Of a stretch of DNA of 64,000 nucleotides, positions 12,601 through 26,192 are shown piece after piece. The notes beneath the pieces were generated by a model. It did no database searches. It saw only the letters and a program-made list of their open reading frames with translations, and was not told where the DNA came from. The DNA is taken from NCBI RefSeq assembly GCF_024713975.1, contig NC_091107.1:14125501-14189500 (forward strand). Direction: 5' to 3'. This DNA comes from Paralichthys olivaceus (Eukaryota > Chordata > Actinopteri > Pleuronectiformes > Paralichthyidae). Positions within the stretch are counted from its first letter, which is position 1, and the number at the start of each line of letters is the position of its first letter. A program made the translations under genes and the position numbers.

Positions 12601-15600
12601 GAGATAGAGACAGTCACATTGAAAACAACAGACAGATTGTCTGAGTGGTTCTCTGAAATGCTGCTCTTGGGTTATAGTCAGGCAACAGATCCATTCAGCA
12701 CTATTTAATCATAAGAATTTGACTCATATTCAATTCAATTATCATGCAAATTTTAATTTATTGCTGAATGATTTAATTTAAGAACATTCCTATTACTTCC
12801 TAATTGAAAAAACAACCACTCGTAAAAGAACTGTCATATTGAGAATGGTTCTGTTAAGTACATTTCAAAATATAGAGTTTTAGGTAACTGCATAAGCAAG
12901 ACATGAGGTATAACATTTGGAACTCCGTCCAAAAAGAATTGGACCAAGTTCATCCTCAAGTTAAACATTAACTCTCGTCTCCTGAAGCCTGATCCTAAAG
13001 CACAGAGCTGTGCGCGAATGAGGTTACAGAGTTCGAACTGAGGATGGGGAGGGTGGCAGAGTGAGATGTTTTTGCCGGCAGAGCTGGGGTCAATGAGTTC
13101 ACTGTGTGCTGAACACGAGCTCCCCAGCCCGCGCTGACAGAGACATGCAAACAGGTTGGATGGAGCAGGAGCAGAGAAAGGAGGAGAAGCTGCTGGAGTA
13201 ACTCGAGGTGGAGTTAACACACATATGCACACATACTGCCTGGCCACAGAATGCAATGCTCCCTCTGACTTGTGTTCATTTACACCATTTTCTTCACCTT
13301 TTTTTCTTTTTTATGATCTGTAACTGAAGACAGGAAATGAGTCATTAGTGGAGGAGCTGAGATCTGAGCAGTGAGCTGCACAGACTCAGGCTCTGTAAAC
13401 TAACTTTTATCCTACAAACCTAATGACTGTCTTGCTCACACGCTGGTGATATGCAAATGTATAGAGGCTATGATGAGTGCCCACAATAGATCCTGGGCTG
13501 GATGACTGGGCACTGGGAAGGGGCATTCTCTACTTGGCCTGGGATAATCCTCGTCTGAGACAGACCTCACCTCAGCCCAAAGAGAACAAAAGACATCCCC
13601 TGCCTCTTAATTCATGAGGTGCCCCATTCACACATTATTCCTCTGAAAGCCCGACCCAAGGTGCCCTATATGTTTCATTGTTGCTAAACTTCTTTATAAG
13701 ATGTGTTGTTATGGCTCTTTACTTTTAACAAACTTTGAAGTAGTAAAATATGTGCACCTGAAGCTGCATGACAGCTCATCTGAATGTGGGCCATTAAGAA
13801 ATCCACAGAAGATCATATGGATTGACCTCTCTTGGCAACCAGGGCTGTTCCCATGCTCCTTTTATGGAGGGCTGTCTGCGACATACATGTTTAGGAGAGA
13901 AGATCTATTGAGGAGTTATGGCAGGGATCCAACACAAGCCTGCACGAGTTAAGATGCATTACAAACAGTTTATGTCATGACTGAGAATTGTAATGTGATG
14001 CAGATTTGCTTTTGCTCTTTGCTTCTCATGGCTTGAGGACAGAATATTTTGCTTAGCATTGTTACAGCAGATTTGTGTGTGCTTAAAGTTTGCCCAGCTT
14101 TGCACCATCCAAATAATTTTTTTATGATTTGTGCAACTATACCCTTTAATAAATCCTCTGTGCAAATATGCCCCATGTGTATATTTTGCTTTCTTTCCCA
14201 TTGGAAATAACTTTTTTCCATAATGGCAAGGCAGCTGACAAAAACTCAAAGGTTGTGGGTTTTAATGTCACACTGGTCCTGCTGTAGGTCATCTGGTGCA
14301 AGGACGCCTGACATGGGGAAGGTTTTTTTTGCCTGTGACAACATCTATTTTCAGTTAGTCCACAGTATATGTTAGGCAGCATGCTGTAAATGCAATGCAG
14401 CAGAAACTTGTCGTTTCCCTATACAGACGTGCTCCTGTGAGCCCACCTGCTGCACCCCAGCTCACATACGTACATGCTTCAGTTAGAGAATCCTCCAATG
14501 TACCCAATGATCTATTAGTCATCTGTGGCCATGATCGTCATCAAGACGAACTGCTGCAGCATGAAGCCACTCCTCCTACCGGACTTCAAAACAATTGACA
14601 CAGCTGCTGTTTCTTGTGTAGTGAAGCATGAAGCTCGCAGTAACGGTCGCAGGATAAGTAAACAAACAAGGCCCAGTTGCGGGGCACAGGTGCAGCCGCA
14701 GTGAAAGTGGCCTCATTCGCATTTGGTCCAAACAATTACACACACAGCATCAGACAAAACCACAGACAGGACACAGGATCCCCCAGGAGGCCGACTGCTG
14801 GAGAGCAGCTGCTTCTCAAATCAGGAACTCAGTTTGATATCGATGGAGGGGTCTACTGTTTAGTTAGTGATGAAAGACAGGAGGAAAAATACCTCAAATT
14901 TGCATTTACCACACTCAGCTACAGATATAATAGAAATAAGAGACTGTCACTTTTCGGAGCGACATTTACATCTTTTTTTTCTCACAGCTGAAATGCTTAA
15001 CAATAAAAGCACAGGTTTGTTCATCTCAGTACACTTAAGGTGAAAACTTAAGATGCTTCTCGTGTTACTATTTGCTCATGTTTTAACATTTATATACTTC
15101 TGCTACAGCAATGCAATGTTTTAGTATGTCACATATTAACATTTCAATGGTTGTTAACACATAAATTAAATGTAAACATACTAACACAGGGAAAGTATCA
15201 CAAGCAAAGAAGTCAGCAAACTAATTTACTTCACATTAGATAACATAAACTACCACCAGGTAATACCAGATTAAATAAGGCTGTGGCCACAAACCCCCAT
15301 AATGGTGCGATATAGTGTTCATGAGTTTTTAATTTAAAAAATAAGAACATACTATTACACCAGCGCTGCATGTTAGCAGGCAGCTGTGTTGTAATTGGTG
15401 GCGTTGGTCTGACTGTCACAGCGAGAACTCAGCCAGTTTTAATCCAGTTTGGATTCAACTTGACAGGTTGGTTGGGGGTGGGGTCAGAACCTACACCATT
15501 TTTTTTTTTTAAATCCATCAAAGGTCACAGCATGGCATCAAAGTATAGCCTAATGCTAATGCATGTGAAATACATTGAAAGCACATGTGTACTTATACAA

Positions 15601-18600
15601 TTTAGACAAAGATCATTAAATTAAATGTAAAACACAAAATCACCATTACATTAATAATAATGGTAATAACAATAATAGCCTAAGTAAACTCAGGAATATG
15701 CCTTCTAAAAAAAAGATTTCACTGGTCTGAAACTCTCCCTGTAATTGTCAAGTTATAAGTTTGATTTATTCGGTCAATCAATAGAATTCTGCTGTGCTTA
15801 AAATGTTTTTGATTTGATTTGATTTTAACAGTGCAACACATATTGGATATTTAGGACTACATGTATCATGGGTGCTGCATCTCTGAGTCTTTTTTTTCAT
15901 GATTACTATAATAATAATAATATATTATAATATTATAATTATTTCATCTTGGTTGAAGCTATATGTTCTATTATTTCATTTATCCTGCAGCGATTGTGTC
16001 ATAGAACAGTTTTTATTTTCCTACTTCTAATCTCATCAACTTCAGCAACCATTCTTACAGCAACACTTTTGAAAAAGGTCTATCCAAAAAAAAAAAAGTT
16101 GTAGAGACTGAGGGAGAATGTGGAACAGTTGTACGCAGGCCTAATCATAATCAAAACATTAACAGGAAGTATGATAATCTGCCAGTAACCACAAAGACTT
16201 CTTGACCTGTTTGTAGACTGTGTCTGTATGGCTGCTGGATTCTTGACCGTTGGAGGAAATAAATCAACTTCTGTTAACTGACTGATTGTCGCTCACATTG
16301 TTAACGATAGTTTCCTATTAGTGTTGGATGATGTGTCTGAAATTAGAATAATGTGTATTCGTGATATGTGTGTTTCACTGGATTGCATTGACTAAACTCT
16401 TTCCACATGTAAAACAAAAAATGTTATGCAAAGGAAATTCACACGATACCAGTTGCTTTGGTTACCAGCAGCTAAATTAAAAAAGTAAAGGTCATGAAAT
16501 GTATACAAACATTAAAAACTGCTGTCGCACATTACTACTACCATGACAGAACAGTCAGATCTGAGGTGTAATAAAGTGAATAAGAGAGTGTAGTAGTTGC
16601 AGAGATTACAATAAAAGCACAAGCCACTTCCTGACTGTGTCTTCCTGTGCACCGCCCACCCCCACCCTCTACGCCTCTGACCCAACGAGCCCGAGCGGAC
16701 AGGGTTACAGGGTTTGGTAAAAAAATGAAAAAGGCGAGCCAGAAAAAGAAGAGCCCTGAAGCTCAGTGTGGACACCATGTCTCCCTCTTCATAGCTCCCG
16801 GGACAATGCAGGCTCCTTCATTAACACTGAGCTTCAAACTGAGTGACCTACTTCTGCAGTGGCTACAAAGTGGGACCGTAACAGGAACAGGAGAGCTTTG
16901 TGTTGGGGAGTTCAGCTTAAACAAGGAGGGGCAAATGAGAATGACAGACAGCAGATAAACATCAACACTTGATTTACTATTGATGACAAAAAAATAGTAC
17001 ACACAATATTCAGAAACACCAGGGTGAATAGAAACTTAACCTTTCTCAACTTGCACACTTTACGGGATAGAAAGGCCAACTTGTTTTGTTACAGGACACT
17101 AATCTCAATCACTTCTGACCCTGTCTCTCTTTCTTCGCACCATATTTCTTCACCTCCCTATATTTTGAATAATGGCTCAGGGGCCGGTTTCTCTTTGTGA
17201 ACATAATATAGAGGGGGATTATTATCCTGCACAGGAGGACAATGTAGAAGCCCACATGCCACAGATTCCACAGACTCACACATGTGTAGACAGCAGACTG
17301 TATACACAGGCCTCAGCCCACCGCCAGCCAGTCAGCTGACTGCTCCCCTCCTTCCCTCCAGCCATAGTCGCTCCACTTTGAAAGCCCCTGCCCCAAGCCT
17401 CCCTTTCTTCATGGGGTTACTTGAAGCATTCAGTGGGCCTCTTAAGTTCAGGGCAGGCCTCCCTTTTTAACCTTGTGATCCCAAGACAAATAGCTGGCAG
17501 TTATTCAGGTTTTTTTTTATCTTCTTGTCTCCTTCAGCAGCAGTTGTATCTTTTCAGGCCTGAATTTATAAACCAATGATGAAAGAGTTGCTTAAATGTG
17601 ATTCAGTTTAAAATCAAAACTTTATTCTAAAATATAAAATACAACTGTTTTTAAGCTTTTCCTTTCAATTCAGATTTTATGGAACATTTTGAATTGTCAC
17701 ATCGTCATACTAACAATTACTACTAAGCACGTGCTATATGCATAGACATTCTCCTGCCTACATTTAAGGCTGCGGTGAGTCTTCGACACTCATCATTGTA
17801 TTATAAAACCTCAACAACATACTCAAAGAAAGATGTGCTGCCATGTCTGACAGCCCATTGCACAAGTGCAGCAGTGGTTCTATTGCAGACCAGAGTTTTT
17901 ATTCAGACTTTACATTGAGATGACATTTATAACTACATTTAGGAAATATACAAGCCTCAATGATTTAAAATTAGCACTACACAAGGGAGTCAGTTGGATT
18001 AATCCCCTGGGAAGAATGACTAACCTATCTGCCAAATTTCATCTCAATTCATCCAAAAATGGGTGAGATTTTATTTCTGGACCAAAGATGAGGACCAACA
18101 ACAAAATGCTGTTTCTAGATCTACAGCTTGTGTGGACTGTGGAGTTGTAGTTACTAATGTGGCAGTGGTAATCTTACAGTGGAACTTTATGTGACTTGCA
18201 CTCAAACTGGGGTGCAGGACAATTTGCATTTTGTCAACTTTGCAGTTCCACTTTCATCAGTTGTAATTTGATTCAGGGGCTGTCGTTCAAACAGTTGTAG
18301 ACTAAACTTTTCCACTGAGCAGCTCAACTCGTCCTGAATAAATACTGTCGTCTGTTGTCTGTCACAAATTTCCACTTATGCAAACATCAGACACCAGATA
18401 TGACAATCAACAGGTGACTGATTTGTAGAGCAGGGTTTCTATAACACCCATGCTGGATGCCAGATGCCCAAAATGCCTTTGGGTTGCGCTGCATTACAAC
18501 CGAATTGTTTTTGCTCAGTTCATAACCTTTAAAAAGTTCAAAAGGATTAAACACTTGCTCGCAATTGACGTTTTTTTCGACAATTACCTCAAAACCTCAC

Positions 18601-21600
18601 TGCCAGTTAATGTGAGAGGTGTCACTTCCTGTTCCATTATTTAAGGTCACAGTTCAATGATAAAAACAGTAGCAGTACCACTAACACGTTAAAGTACCTA
18701 AAGTGCTGCAAACTGTCACTCACACACATGAATATCCCAGGGGAACCTGTCCTCCCAGTTGGCAGGGGGGCCCTGTCTTGTGGCAAACGCGTTGTGATCA
18801 CTCAGCCATGACACAACTTTTGGAGGGAAAACAAATAGCTCCATGACACGAGGAAGACAGGAAGCTGTGGCAGCACAGCCTCCACCCACATTCAGTTTTC
18901 TAAGTGAAGCTGTATAATCACTGAGGTTCAGATTTGATGCCCTCCACCCAGCATGAGGTGTCTGGCTTATCTCTGTCCGTCGTTACAATCAGGCTCCACA
19001 CTCACATGCATGTGGATTTTAAAGCACAATACGAAGGATCATGGGTATGACACAAAACATAAAAAAGCAGAAAGGGGATTTCTTTAACCATGCGGTTAAT
19101 AAAAGTGACTTATGTAAAATTAAATGCACAAACAAAATGGTCCGTATATGGTCCCTCCGGTTGGTAACTTCTCTTTTTCCAGCCCTGACCCTCATGTTTT
19201 GCAGGGCGGGGTATGTTAACACATGGCACTGTTTTCCATCCACTTGCCAGGAAATGCATCATAGTTCATTGTGGGGGGACCGTCATGTTTTTTTAACAGG
19301 AAAGTGTAAAAATAACTATTAGCCGGTGGTTCCAAGGCGAGGCGAGCATGCCAACATTAAGGAATGCAGAGGCTGAAGTACAGATGTGTTGGTTTAATAT
19401 TTAAAGATAAACAAGCTGGAGTGGCTGTTTTTCACAAAGAAGGTGTTTGCATGAACAAAACTAGAAAGTTACCTTTACCTGTTCTTAGGTGAAACAGTCC
19501 CTTTATATTCAACTAAGCTGCACTAAATTTTCCATTTCCATTTGTCATATTCATCAATCTCCTTAATGTGCCTTATTTATTTCATCAAAATCCATGAATT
19601 ATTCCCTAAGAAATCGGTGAAAATGTTGAAAAACACCTCACCTCACAATGTTAAAGAAAGCAAAAAATGAATCCCTGCATCCGCCCCTGATCCACTCCGA
19701 AATTGATGGGTTCTTCCCTGACCTATACCTCATCTTTCCACTAAGTTTCATGGAAATCTGTTTATTTTGTTGTGTAATCTTGCTTCACAACCCAACCAGC
19801 AAACAACAGGGGTGGAAACATAACCTCCTTAGTGAAGGTATAGTGACATGAGCTGGATTCACACTGATCTCAGTCACTGATCAGTCTGTGGTATGTGCTC
19901 AACATACCATTGTACTGTTACCCTTTGAAGCCACTAAACATCTGCAGAATACCTGTTTCCTCTGACATCTCCGACTCGTGTAGATGCTCAGTAAATCAGG
20001 ACAGAAAGATCCTTCACACATCTTTAAAGTGTCAGAGAAAAGTAAGTGGACAAAATATTATCGAAAACACTCCTGCACACGACCAAATTAAGAAGATATA
20101 TTGTTTTTTCCAAAGTTGTTTTCTACAAATTTGGCAAGTAAGATGATCATGATTACTTACATGTAGTTTTTTATTTATGAAGTTATATTTAAGATCTACC
20201 ATCATCTCAGAGTCAAGCTCAGAGCTTCCAACTGAACAGACCAAAGTTTTTAAGCAACATCAGATATGCATGTTATTCGAAGAGCTGCAAGTATCCGTCC
20301 CATGGTTTACAGATGTTGGTGCTATTGGCCTGTAATTCTGCAGACTCTCTGAGTTTCACTTGAACAAACATATACACCTTCAACATTAAGGTCTGAGAGA
20401 GGGCACAAGAGGATGTGATGGGATAAAGAGCAGTGATCCCTTTCTCCGAGCTGGAGCATCCGCTGAGGAAACTCTAGAAGACAGGAACACAAAGATATGA
20501 GCACATGGCTCAGGAATGGAGGATGTTTGACGTTGTTCCCAGCGTCCCCTTCTCCCAGCCCCTTCCCCTCCGACACACTCCCCAACACTGATTGAGCTGT
20601 TTGTGTCACCTCCTGTTATTGTGGGGTTATCACAGAACAGTTTACTGCACCACTGAAAAAATTCAAAATCTGTCTGCATTCCCAGCAGCGCACCTACATT
20701 CAAGAAATTGAATTTCAGAAAGACTAAGAAAAGGAGGAAAAGGAGGGTAGCAGTGGACCCATAAGTCATAAGGTCAAATCTTGAGATGGAGGTATAATAC
20801 AGTGGAAACTATATATGACTAAGGTTCACAGAGGCATTTCCCGACATAACTTGAAAATGACGTTTCACAAGGATGCAGGGGTGACAGGAAGGGCTGCAAG
20901 CTGAAGCATGAATGTGACTCCCATTTTGTTTCGTGCGTAGGTTTGATTTGACATCGGTGACTTTGCTTCTGTCCTGAGTTCATTTCTGTCCTTCACAGTT
21001 AATTTCACCTCAAATTATGACACAATAACAAGGCCTGGATCTGTGCTTTTCCAACTTTTCCAAGCTAAAAACTTCCAAAACATTTCCAGGCAAAAAAGCA
21101 CAGCTTTCAAAATCACGGGATTTCACAAGGTTTTCCATGACTGTGAAAAGCTGCATAAACCATGAGTAAGTGTGTTGTGTTACTGGAAAGACTCTTCTCA
21201 TCAAGGTTTGTGCAGGACTAGCTACTTACATTAGCTACTTGACAGGTGTAAAATAAAAGGAAAGATTTGACCTATAACCCACAGAATTTTAGACATCTTG
21301 CCAGACATGATTTTTGCAGTTTGTTTCATATAGAGACAAATATTCTCAAAAATATCTCTGATTAATATTCACTGCACTCTGCTTGGTGCTGAGCTGCTTT
21401 ACAGCTGAAGTGTGTTTCCTCACTGACACAGCAGAGAGGGGTGTGCTACCACTGACAGAGGAAACCGCTCCAAAACTTCAAAAGGTTACACAGACGCCAA
21501 CGCAGTCAGATTTAAGAACTGAAACTCTGTCATGGTAAATGTTTTTAACCTTAAGACACAAGAAAAAATACTATACCTGGTCTCTGATGAGGAATTGGGA

Positions 21601-23318
21601 ATAATAGTAATTATGTATTGTTATTTTGGTGTTTGACCATCATCATGAATGTGTGCTCAATATATACCTGAATTAAGAGGTCAGAACTTAAAACCAGGAT
21701 GACAAACTGTATCTGCAGATTGAAAGGTTGATTTTGAATAGAACAACCTTTTGAATTTTTGCAAATCCAAGCACTCATTCATGCTGCATATAAGCATAAT
21801 GAGTTGGGAGTAATAATGAGCATGCAGCCCTTACTGCCACACCAAGTTAACACACTGTTGCCTATAGATGTATTAAAAGTGCTGGTGCTTGCTCCCTCTC
21901 TCTCTGTTAAATGTCTCTGTCATGTTGGACTGACCACATCACAACGACTGATTTCAAATCACTGACCCTGGAGAAGGAAACATGTGGATGTTACTGATAA
22001 CAGAACCACTGGAATTCAGCTATCACTGATGTTTTTATTAACACCCCTGATAGGACATTAAAAAGGGCCTATTCATCCACATATTTCCCATTGGAGTACT
22101 CAGCAGTAGCAGTAGGATGAAGTCACATCGAATCTGCATGACACTTGATACACACAATCTCCAGCTTTCATAGAACTTTGCTGTGTTTGCTCACAATAAT
22201 GTGCGAAAAGTGTTCAAGCTGAATCAGTGCAACAATAGCTGATAGAGATCAGCCAATGACATGTTTGTCGTCTGCTTTCTGCCCATTAAGAAAAACAGTC
22301 TTTTGAGACAGGGATGGGGAAATCAAACAACTGAGTCATTTATTGCAAAATCTAACATGAGCTCATTTTTGCACAAGAGTCCCAACTTTGTGATTTGTGT
22401 CTTTAATTCTTTTTGTTATAATTACACTTTTTTTGGGGGGGGGGGCACCCTTATAAGGAGGTGTCTCCTGCAGACCTATACATACCAGGAAATAATTATT
22501 TACTTTTGTTGGTTTATTTCAACAGTGTTTAATTAACAGTTAAAATAAATTAAATATATTAGAATGCATATTGGATTATGTGACACATACCACTGCTGTA
22601 TGAGATTTTTGTTTTTTACTTTTATTGTAATGGTGAACATTGGAACATATCATAAGAGAAACCACCATCAGAGCATCTCAGGTTTAAGGAGGCGGACACT
22701 CACCTTCCAGCCGGCGGAGCTGTTGCTGTCTCCTTTATCCTTGAAGTACGGGACACTCTTCACCATCCACTCGTAGATCTGGGACAGGGTCAGTCTCTTC
22801 TCTGGAGAGTTGTCTATGGCCTTGGTGATCAGGTCAGCGTACGACATGTTGCCCCACGCGTTTCTCCGGGACGAGCTGAGGCCGCTCTTCCTCTGAGCGG
22901 AGCCGCCCACAGGTGACACTCCCGGTGGAGGAGGCACCTGTTGCTGCGGCGGCAGCTGCGGACCCGGGACCTGCTGCTGCTGCTGCTGCTGCTGGAGGTG
23001 ATGGCGGTGCTGGTGATGCAGCTGCACACAGTTTCCGTCCCGACAGTGAAAATCAGTGCAGGGCTTCACCGGCGCTTTCTGCTCCTCGTACTCCTCATAG
23101 TCCTCCTCCAACAAGCCGAGGCTGCTGATGAACTCGGGGTTTCCTCCGGGCTCCTGCTGCACAGACGGTGCCGGGGAGGAGGTGTTGGAGCCGGCCGGGT
23201 CCTGGATCTCCGGCCGGGGCAGCGGCCAGGTGCAGGACCGCGGCCGAGAGAGAGGCTCGAAGTCCGGGTCTATCTCCACCGGCTGCGTCTGTGGTGGTGG
23301 TGGCGGTACCTCAGCCAT
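9666..23318 (-). CDS. foxo1: Forkhead box protein O1 (FOXO1), complete, 3 coding exons
   Basis: This is an insulin/AKT-regulated forkhead transcription factor. Coding exons on the minus strand are 23318-22704, 11145-10954 and 10853-9666, giving 664 aa (human FOXO1 has 655). The forkhead domain spans about residues 151-248. The conserved FOXO intron splits it at AGWK/NSIRHN, the position of the PAX3-FOXO1 breakpoint in human. All three AKT sites are visible: Thr30 in RPRSCTW, Ser251 in RRRAAS and Ser314 in RTRTSS. The C-terminal region keeps SLSE, the LKDLL motif, [16 protein letters not shown] and the terminal [10 protein letters not shown]. Exon 1 has a glutamine run. I chose Met at 23318 because MAEVPP aligns with human MAEAPQ; two in-frame ATGs lie upstream. 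A 100 bp intron (10953-10854) sits just after the KKK nuclear-localisation segment, where human FOXO1 has none. It is one of two fish co-orthologues, but a versus b cannot be told here. Confidence 0.96.
11146..22703 (-). other. foxo1 intron 1 (11.6 kb)
   Basis: A long intron between the two halves of the forkhead domain is typical of FOXO genes and usually holds enhancers. The donor is GTGAGT, reading out of AAG at 22704, and the acceptor is CATCCAG before 11145. The intron holds a family C MITE at about 19.57-19.85 kb and low-complexity AT runs near 15.64-15.95 kb. The block at 13.44-13.68 kb is richer in recognisable factor motifs. I see no nested gene: the open frames inside it look random. 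Confidence 0.85.
19565..19852 (-). mobile_element. MITE-like repeat, family C, copy in foxo1 intron 1
   Basis: Read on the minus strand, it starts ACCTTCACTAAGGAGGTTAT and continues through 'caaacag.tt.ccatgaaactta' to 'ggatcaggggcggatgcagg' and a 'tttctttaacattgtgagg' segment, in the order expected for this family. The far end is lost. It matches the 34.1 kb and 38.6 kb copies. Confidence 0.65.
22971..22994 (-). repeat. CAG/CTG trinucleotide run encoding polyGln in FOXO1 exon 1
   Basis: A run of about eight CTG units on the plus strand encodes about eight consecutive Gln residues in the FOXO1 N-terminal region, after a His-rich stretch (HQHRHH). A second Gln triplet and Pro-rich text follow. 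Mammalian FOXO1 has polyAla and polyPro at the corresponding place. Pure triplet runs of this kind tend to vary in length. Confidence 0.85.
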
Positions 23319-23584
23319 GTCACTGTCGCACATACACTCACATAAATATATAAGTATGACTATATATGGATTTATGAGGAGATCACACACCAGCAGTGAA
23401 TTACAGAGCAGTGCTGAGTTCAGGCTCCTCTCTGAAGTTCACACTGTCCCACATTGACTGGTTGTGACCAGCCACAGTTTACATGTAGTGCTGAGTGCGC
23501 TGCTGCCTTCACGGCCCACCCACAGGCTCAGACTTCTGCCTTCCACAAGTTCACGACGCATTCAAGTGCTTTGCAAACCACGCC

Positions 23585-23995
23585 TTAAAGGGAAAGTTCT
23601 CCCAAAAATGAGAATTCACTTATTATCTTCTCACCACTATGCCGATGAAGGGGTGGGTGACGTGTTTGAGTCCACAAAACACTTTTGGAGTCTCGGGGGT
23701 TAAATAGTGTTGCAACCAAACCTAATACAATTAAGGTAAATGGTGATCACTTGTTCGAATGCAAAAAAACAACAGAAATGCCTCTATACTGATAATGTGG
23801 TGTCTGTCAGTCCCAACATTCAAATTTCAACTAGAAGCTGCAACATTTGCACCATGTTTTTAGCCTAAACGTCCTCTACCACACACCCTAACTGTATTTT
23901 GTGGACTCAAACACTCTATCTACCCCTCCATCGGCATTGTGGTGAGTAGATAATGAGAGATAATGAAATTCATTTTTCTGAGAACTATCCACTAA
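23585..23995 (+). mobile_element. MITE, family B, copy with long inverted ends
   Basis: The left end (TTAAAGGGAAAGTTCTCCC followed by 'aaaaatgagaattcactta') is mirrored at the right end ('gagataatgaaattcattt', then 'ctgagaactatccactaa'). This gives imperfect inverted repeats of about 50 bp. The left edge has TTAA and the right edge CTAA, a degenerate TTAA. The interior matches the 5391-5742 copy. It is non-coding. Confidence 0.75.
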
Positions 23996-24343
23996 AGGTT
24001 CAGTGTGTAAGGTTTAGGTGAAAGGGATTTATTCGCTGGAATTGAATATAAAATAATCCTACTGATGTTTTCACCAATGTGTTTTACCTAAATTGTACAC
24101 ATTGTGGTTTTCTTTACTCTACAATGGGCCCTTTATATTTAAATACTTTATATTTAAATCGGGAGCGGGTCCTCTTTACGGAGGCCGCCATGTTTTTTAC
24201 AGTAGATGAAACGGGACAAACACCTTTTGAGTTTTTATGACAACTGAAGCTACCACAGTTTCTCTTTCATGTTTGGAAGGGGAGGGTGAGGTGAGGGGTA
24301 GTCAGCTGCAATATGCAACCTCACCACTAGATGTCACTAAATT
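23992..24343 (+). mobile_element. MITE, family A, right end truncated
   Basis: It begins CTAAAGGTTCAGTGTGTAAGG directly at the right edge of the family B element and runs through 'gccatgttttttacagtag', 'acaccttttgagtttttatgac' and 'ggggagggtgaggtgagggg' to 'cactaaattcta', where the terminal repeat is lost. The order is identical to the 2848-3222 copy. Confidence 0.75.
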
Positions 24344-26192
24344 CTAATTTGATTAATTTAGGTTTTATCAAGTAACATATCAAATAATAATATGATTATT
24401 ACATGTAAGCTAACAGAAGCCATTTTAACAGGAAACAACAGGTAAACACAGGTGTAACTAATCATACTTAAGCATATGGCTGCCTACTGCTGCAATAACT
24501 TGTTGTGTCACATTTGGAATCATTGTTGAACAGTTTACTTTTATTTTATTATTTATTTAATTTCATCCATGGTGTAAATGTATTAAAACATAGCTTCTAT
24601 TTACAGTCTTCATAAGTCGGCCAAAAAACTGCTGAATCCCTTAACTATTACGATTTATTTTATTTTCAAACTTTATAAGAAAATTATATTTATCTTCTCG
24701 TCTGTATTTAAATTATACGGTTGTGTACACTATGTGCTCCATTCTATGCGAGAGGATAGAAAATGTGATTTGATTCGAATGGTTTATTTATTTTTATTAC
24801 TTATTTATTTTCATACACTAGTGTAAATAAATGAAAACATAACCTATGTTTGGAGTCTTTATAAGAAACCCCAAAACCTGCTTAACTTTATTCATGCCAA
24901 ACTAACTTAATTAACTATTATTAATTATCAAAAGATCAAAATGTTATTTAAAAATCATACTTATATTTTTTTAAAAAATAGTTATCAAACATCCTCACTT
25001 TATATGGCACCGTAGCCGTTACTAGTGCCATCTAGTGGATCCTTTGCATAACAGACATTTCTGAGCATTACCAGGTGTCTCGCCACACAAACACATTTCT
25101 TGTACTCTTCACACTCCGCACGCATTCCAGTAAGGAAGTGTTGCCAACATCTTATCATGCCAATCCCGACTGTGTTTAAGGAAAAGTGAACAAAATGTGG
25201 AAATGAGGCACTTTAAAATGGCGAGCTCTCAGTTTCCACGCTTTCTCAGACAATAGTTCACTGAGGGTGTTTTTAGACCAGGAGGAATCCGTGTGGTACA
25301 TTGTTAACATGTTTTTAACTTTAAAAGCACTTCCCCTGCAAAGGGCACACGGTTCAAGGTCTAATAATGCTCTTAGTGTAACCCCCGATCTGATGTCCTA
25401 GATGCTGTACACACACAACTTTTTTTCACAACCTGCCTGGAAAACACCATCAATCATGATCCCAGCTGTTTGCATTACCTCTGACACTAAAAGAATAGCA
25501 AAATATTTTTCATGAATCCTATTTTCTTTGAATGTCCTTATCCATCAATCTATTGTTTTTTTGTGCAACCCTGTCTGTAAACAGGACTTTAAACAAAACC
25601 AAAGCTTCTATAATTACTTTTTAAATTAAGTAGTATGATTCCATTTTCACTTCAATACAAAAAGACTGCTGACAATTACTTCTGTAACAAGTTTGGTATC
25701 CCAGATGCTGAAAATTTAAATATATCACAGCACTAGTGACACATTATAATCTGTTAACTGCACATATTAGTATTGGCCTATGTAAATACAGATGATCAGT
25801 GGATAAAAGAAATTAGAGAAAATCCATGTGCTGCATCTTGGCTGCTTTATATTGATATTGCATACTTTGTACAAGCACTTCATCTTCAGCAACATTTCAC
25901 TTTCTTCCTAAACAGTTTTCCTCAATTATGTGTCAGGTCAAATGTGAAATGAATAGTGGTTCTATGGTCTGATCACCATTTGAGAAACAGTTGCTGGACA
26001 ATGCTTGACCCTGTGACACAGATTTTATACCAGTCCACTCTTACAGGCCTCCTGAAAGAGTCAAGAAATCAAAACCAGGTTTGTACTGCAGCTTGTTAAA
26101 CTGTATGTGAAGATAGTCTGGGGAGATACAGAGCCCTGCTGGGACAATAGTTCTTGCCTTCATGTTGAAAAAAATATTAAATAGTCCAAGGT

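Larger units (their letters stand above)
23319..26192. other. Intergenic region between foxo1 and mrps31
   Basis: It contains the foxo1 promoter and 5'UTR (just above 23318), two abutting MITEs (23585-24343), and then AT-rich sequence with runs of 'tttattt' (about 24540-24860). The mrps31 3'UTR should occupy the upper end. I see no additional gene. Confidence 0.6.

Noticed and set aside
16647-16958. Pro-rich 103-codon frame in foxo1 intron 1
   Set aside because: No homology recognised, and overlapping frames on the other strand are equally long. Chance frame.
22913-23457. Plus-strand open frames rich in Ala, Gly and Leu over foxo1 exon 1
   Set aside because: They are antisense shadows of the GC-rich FOXO1 coding exon.
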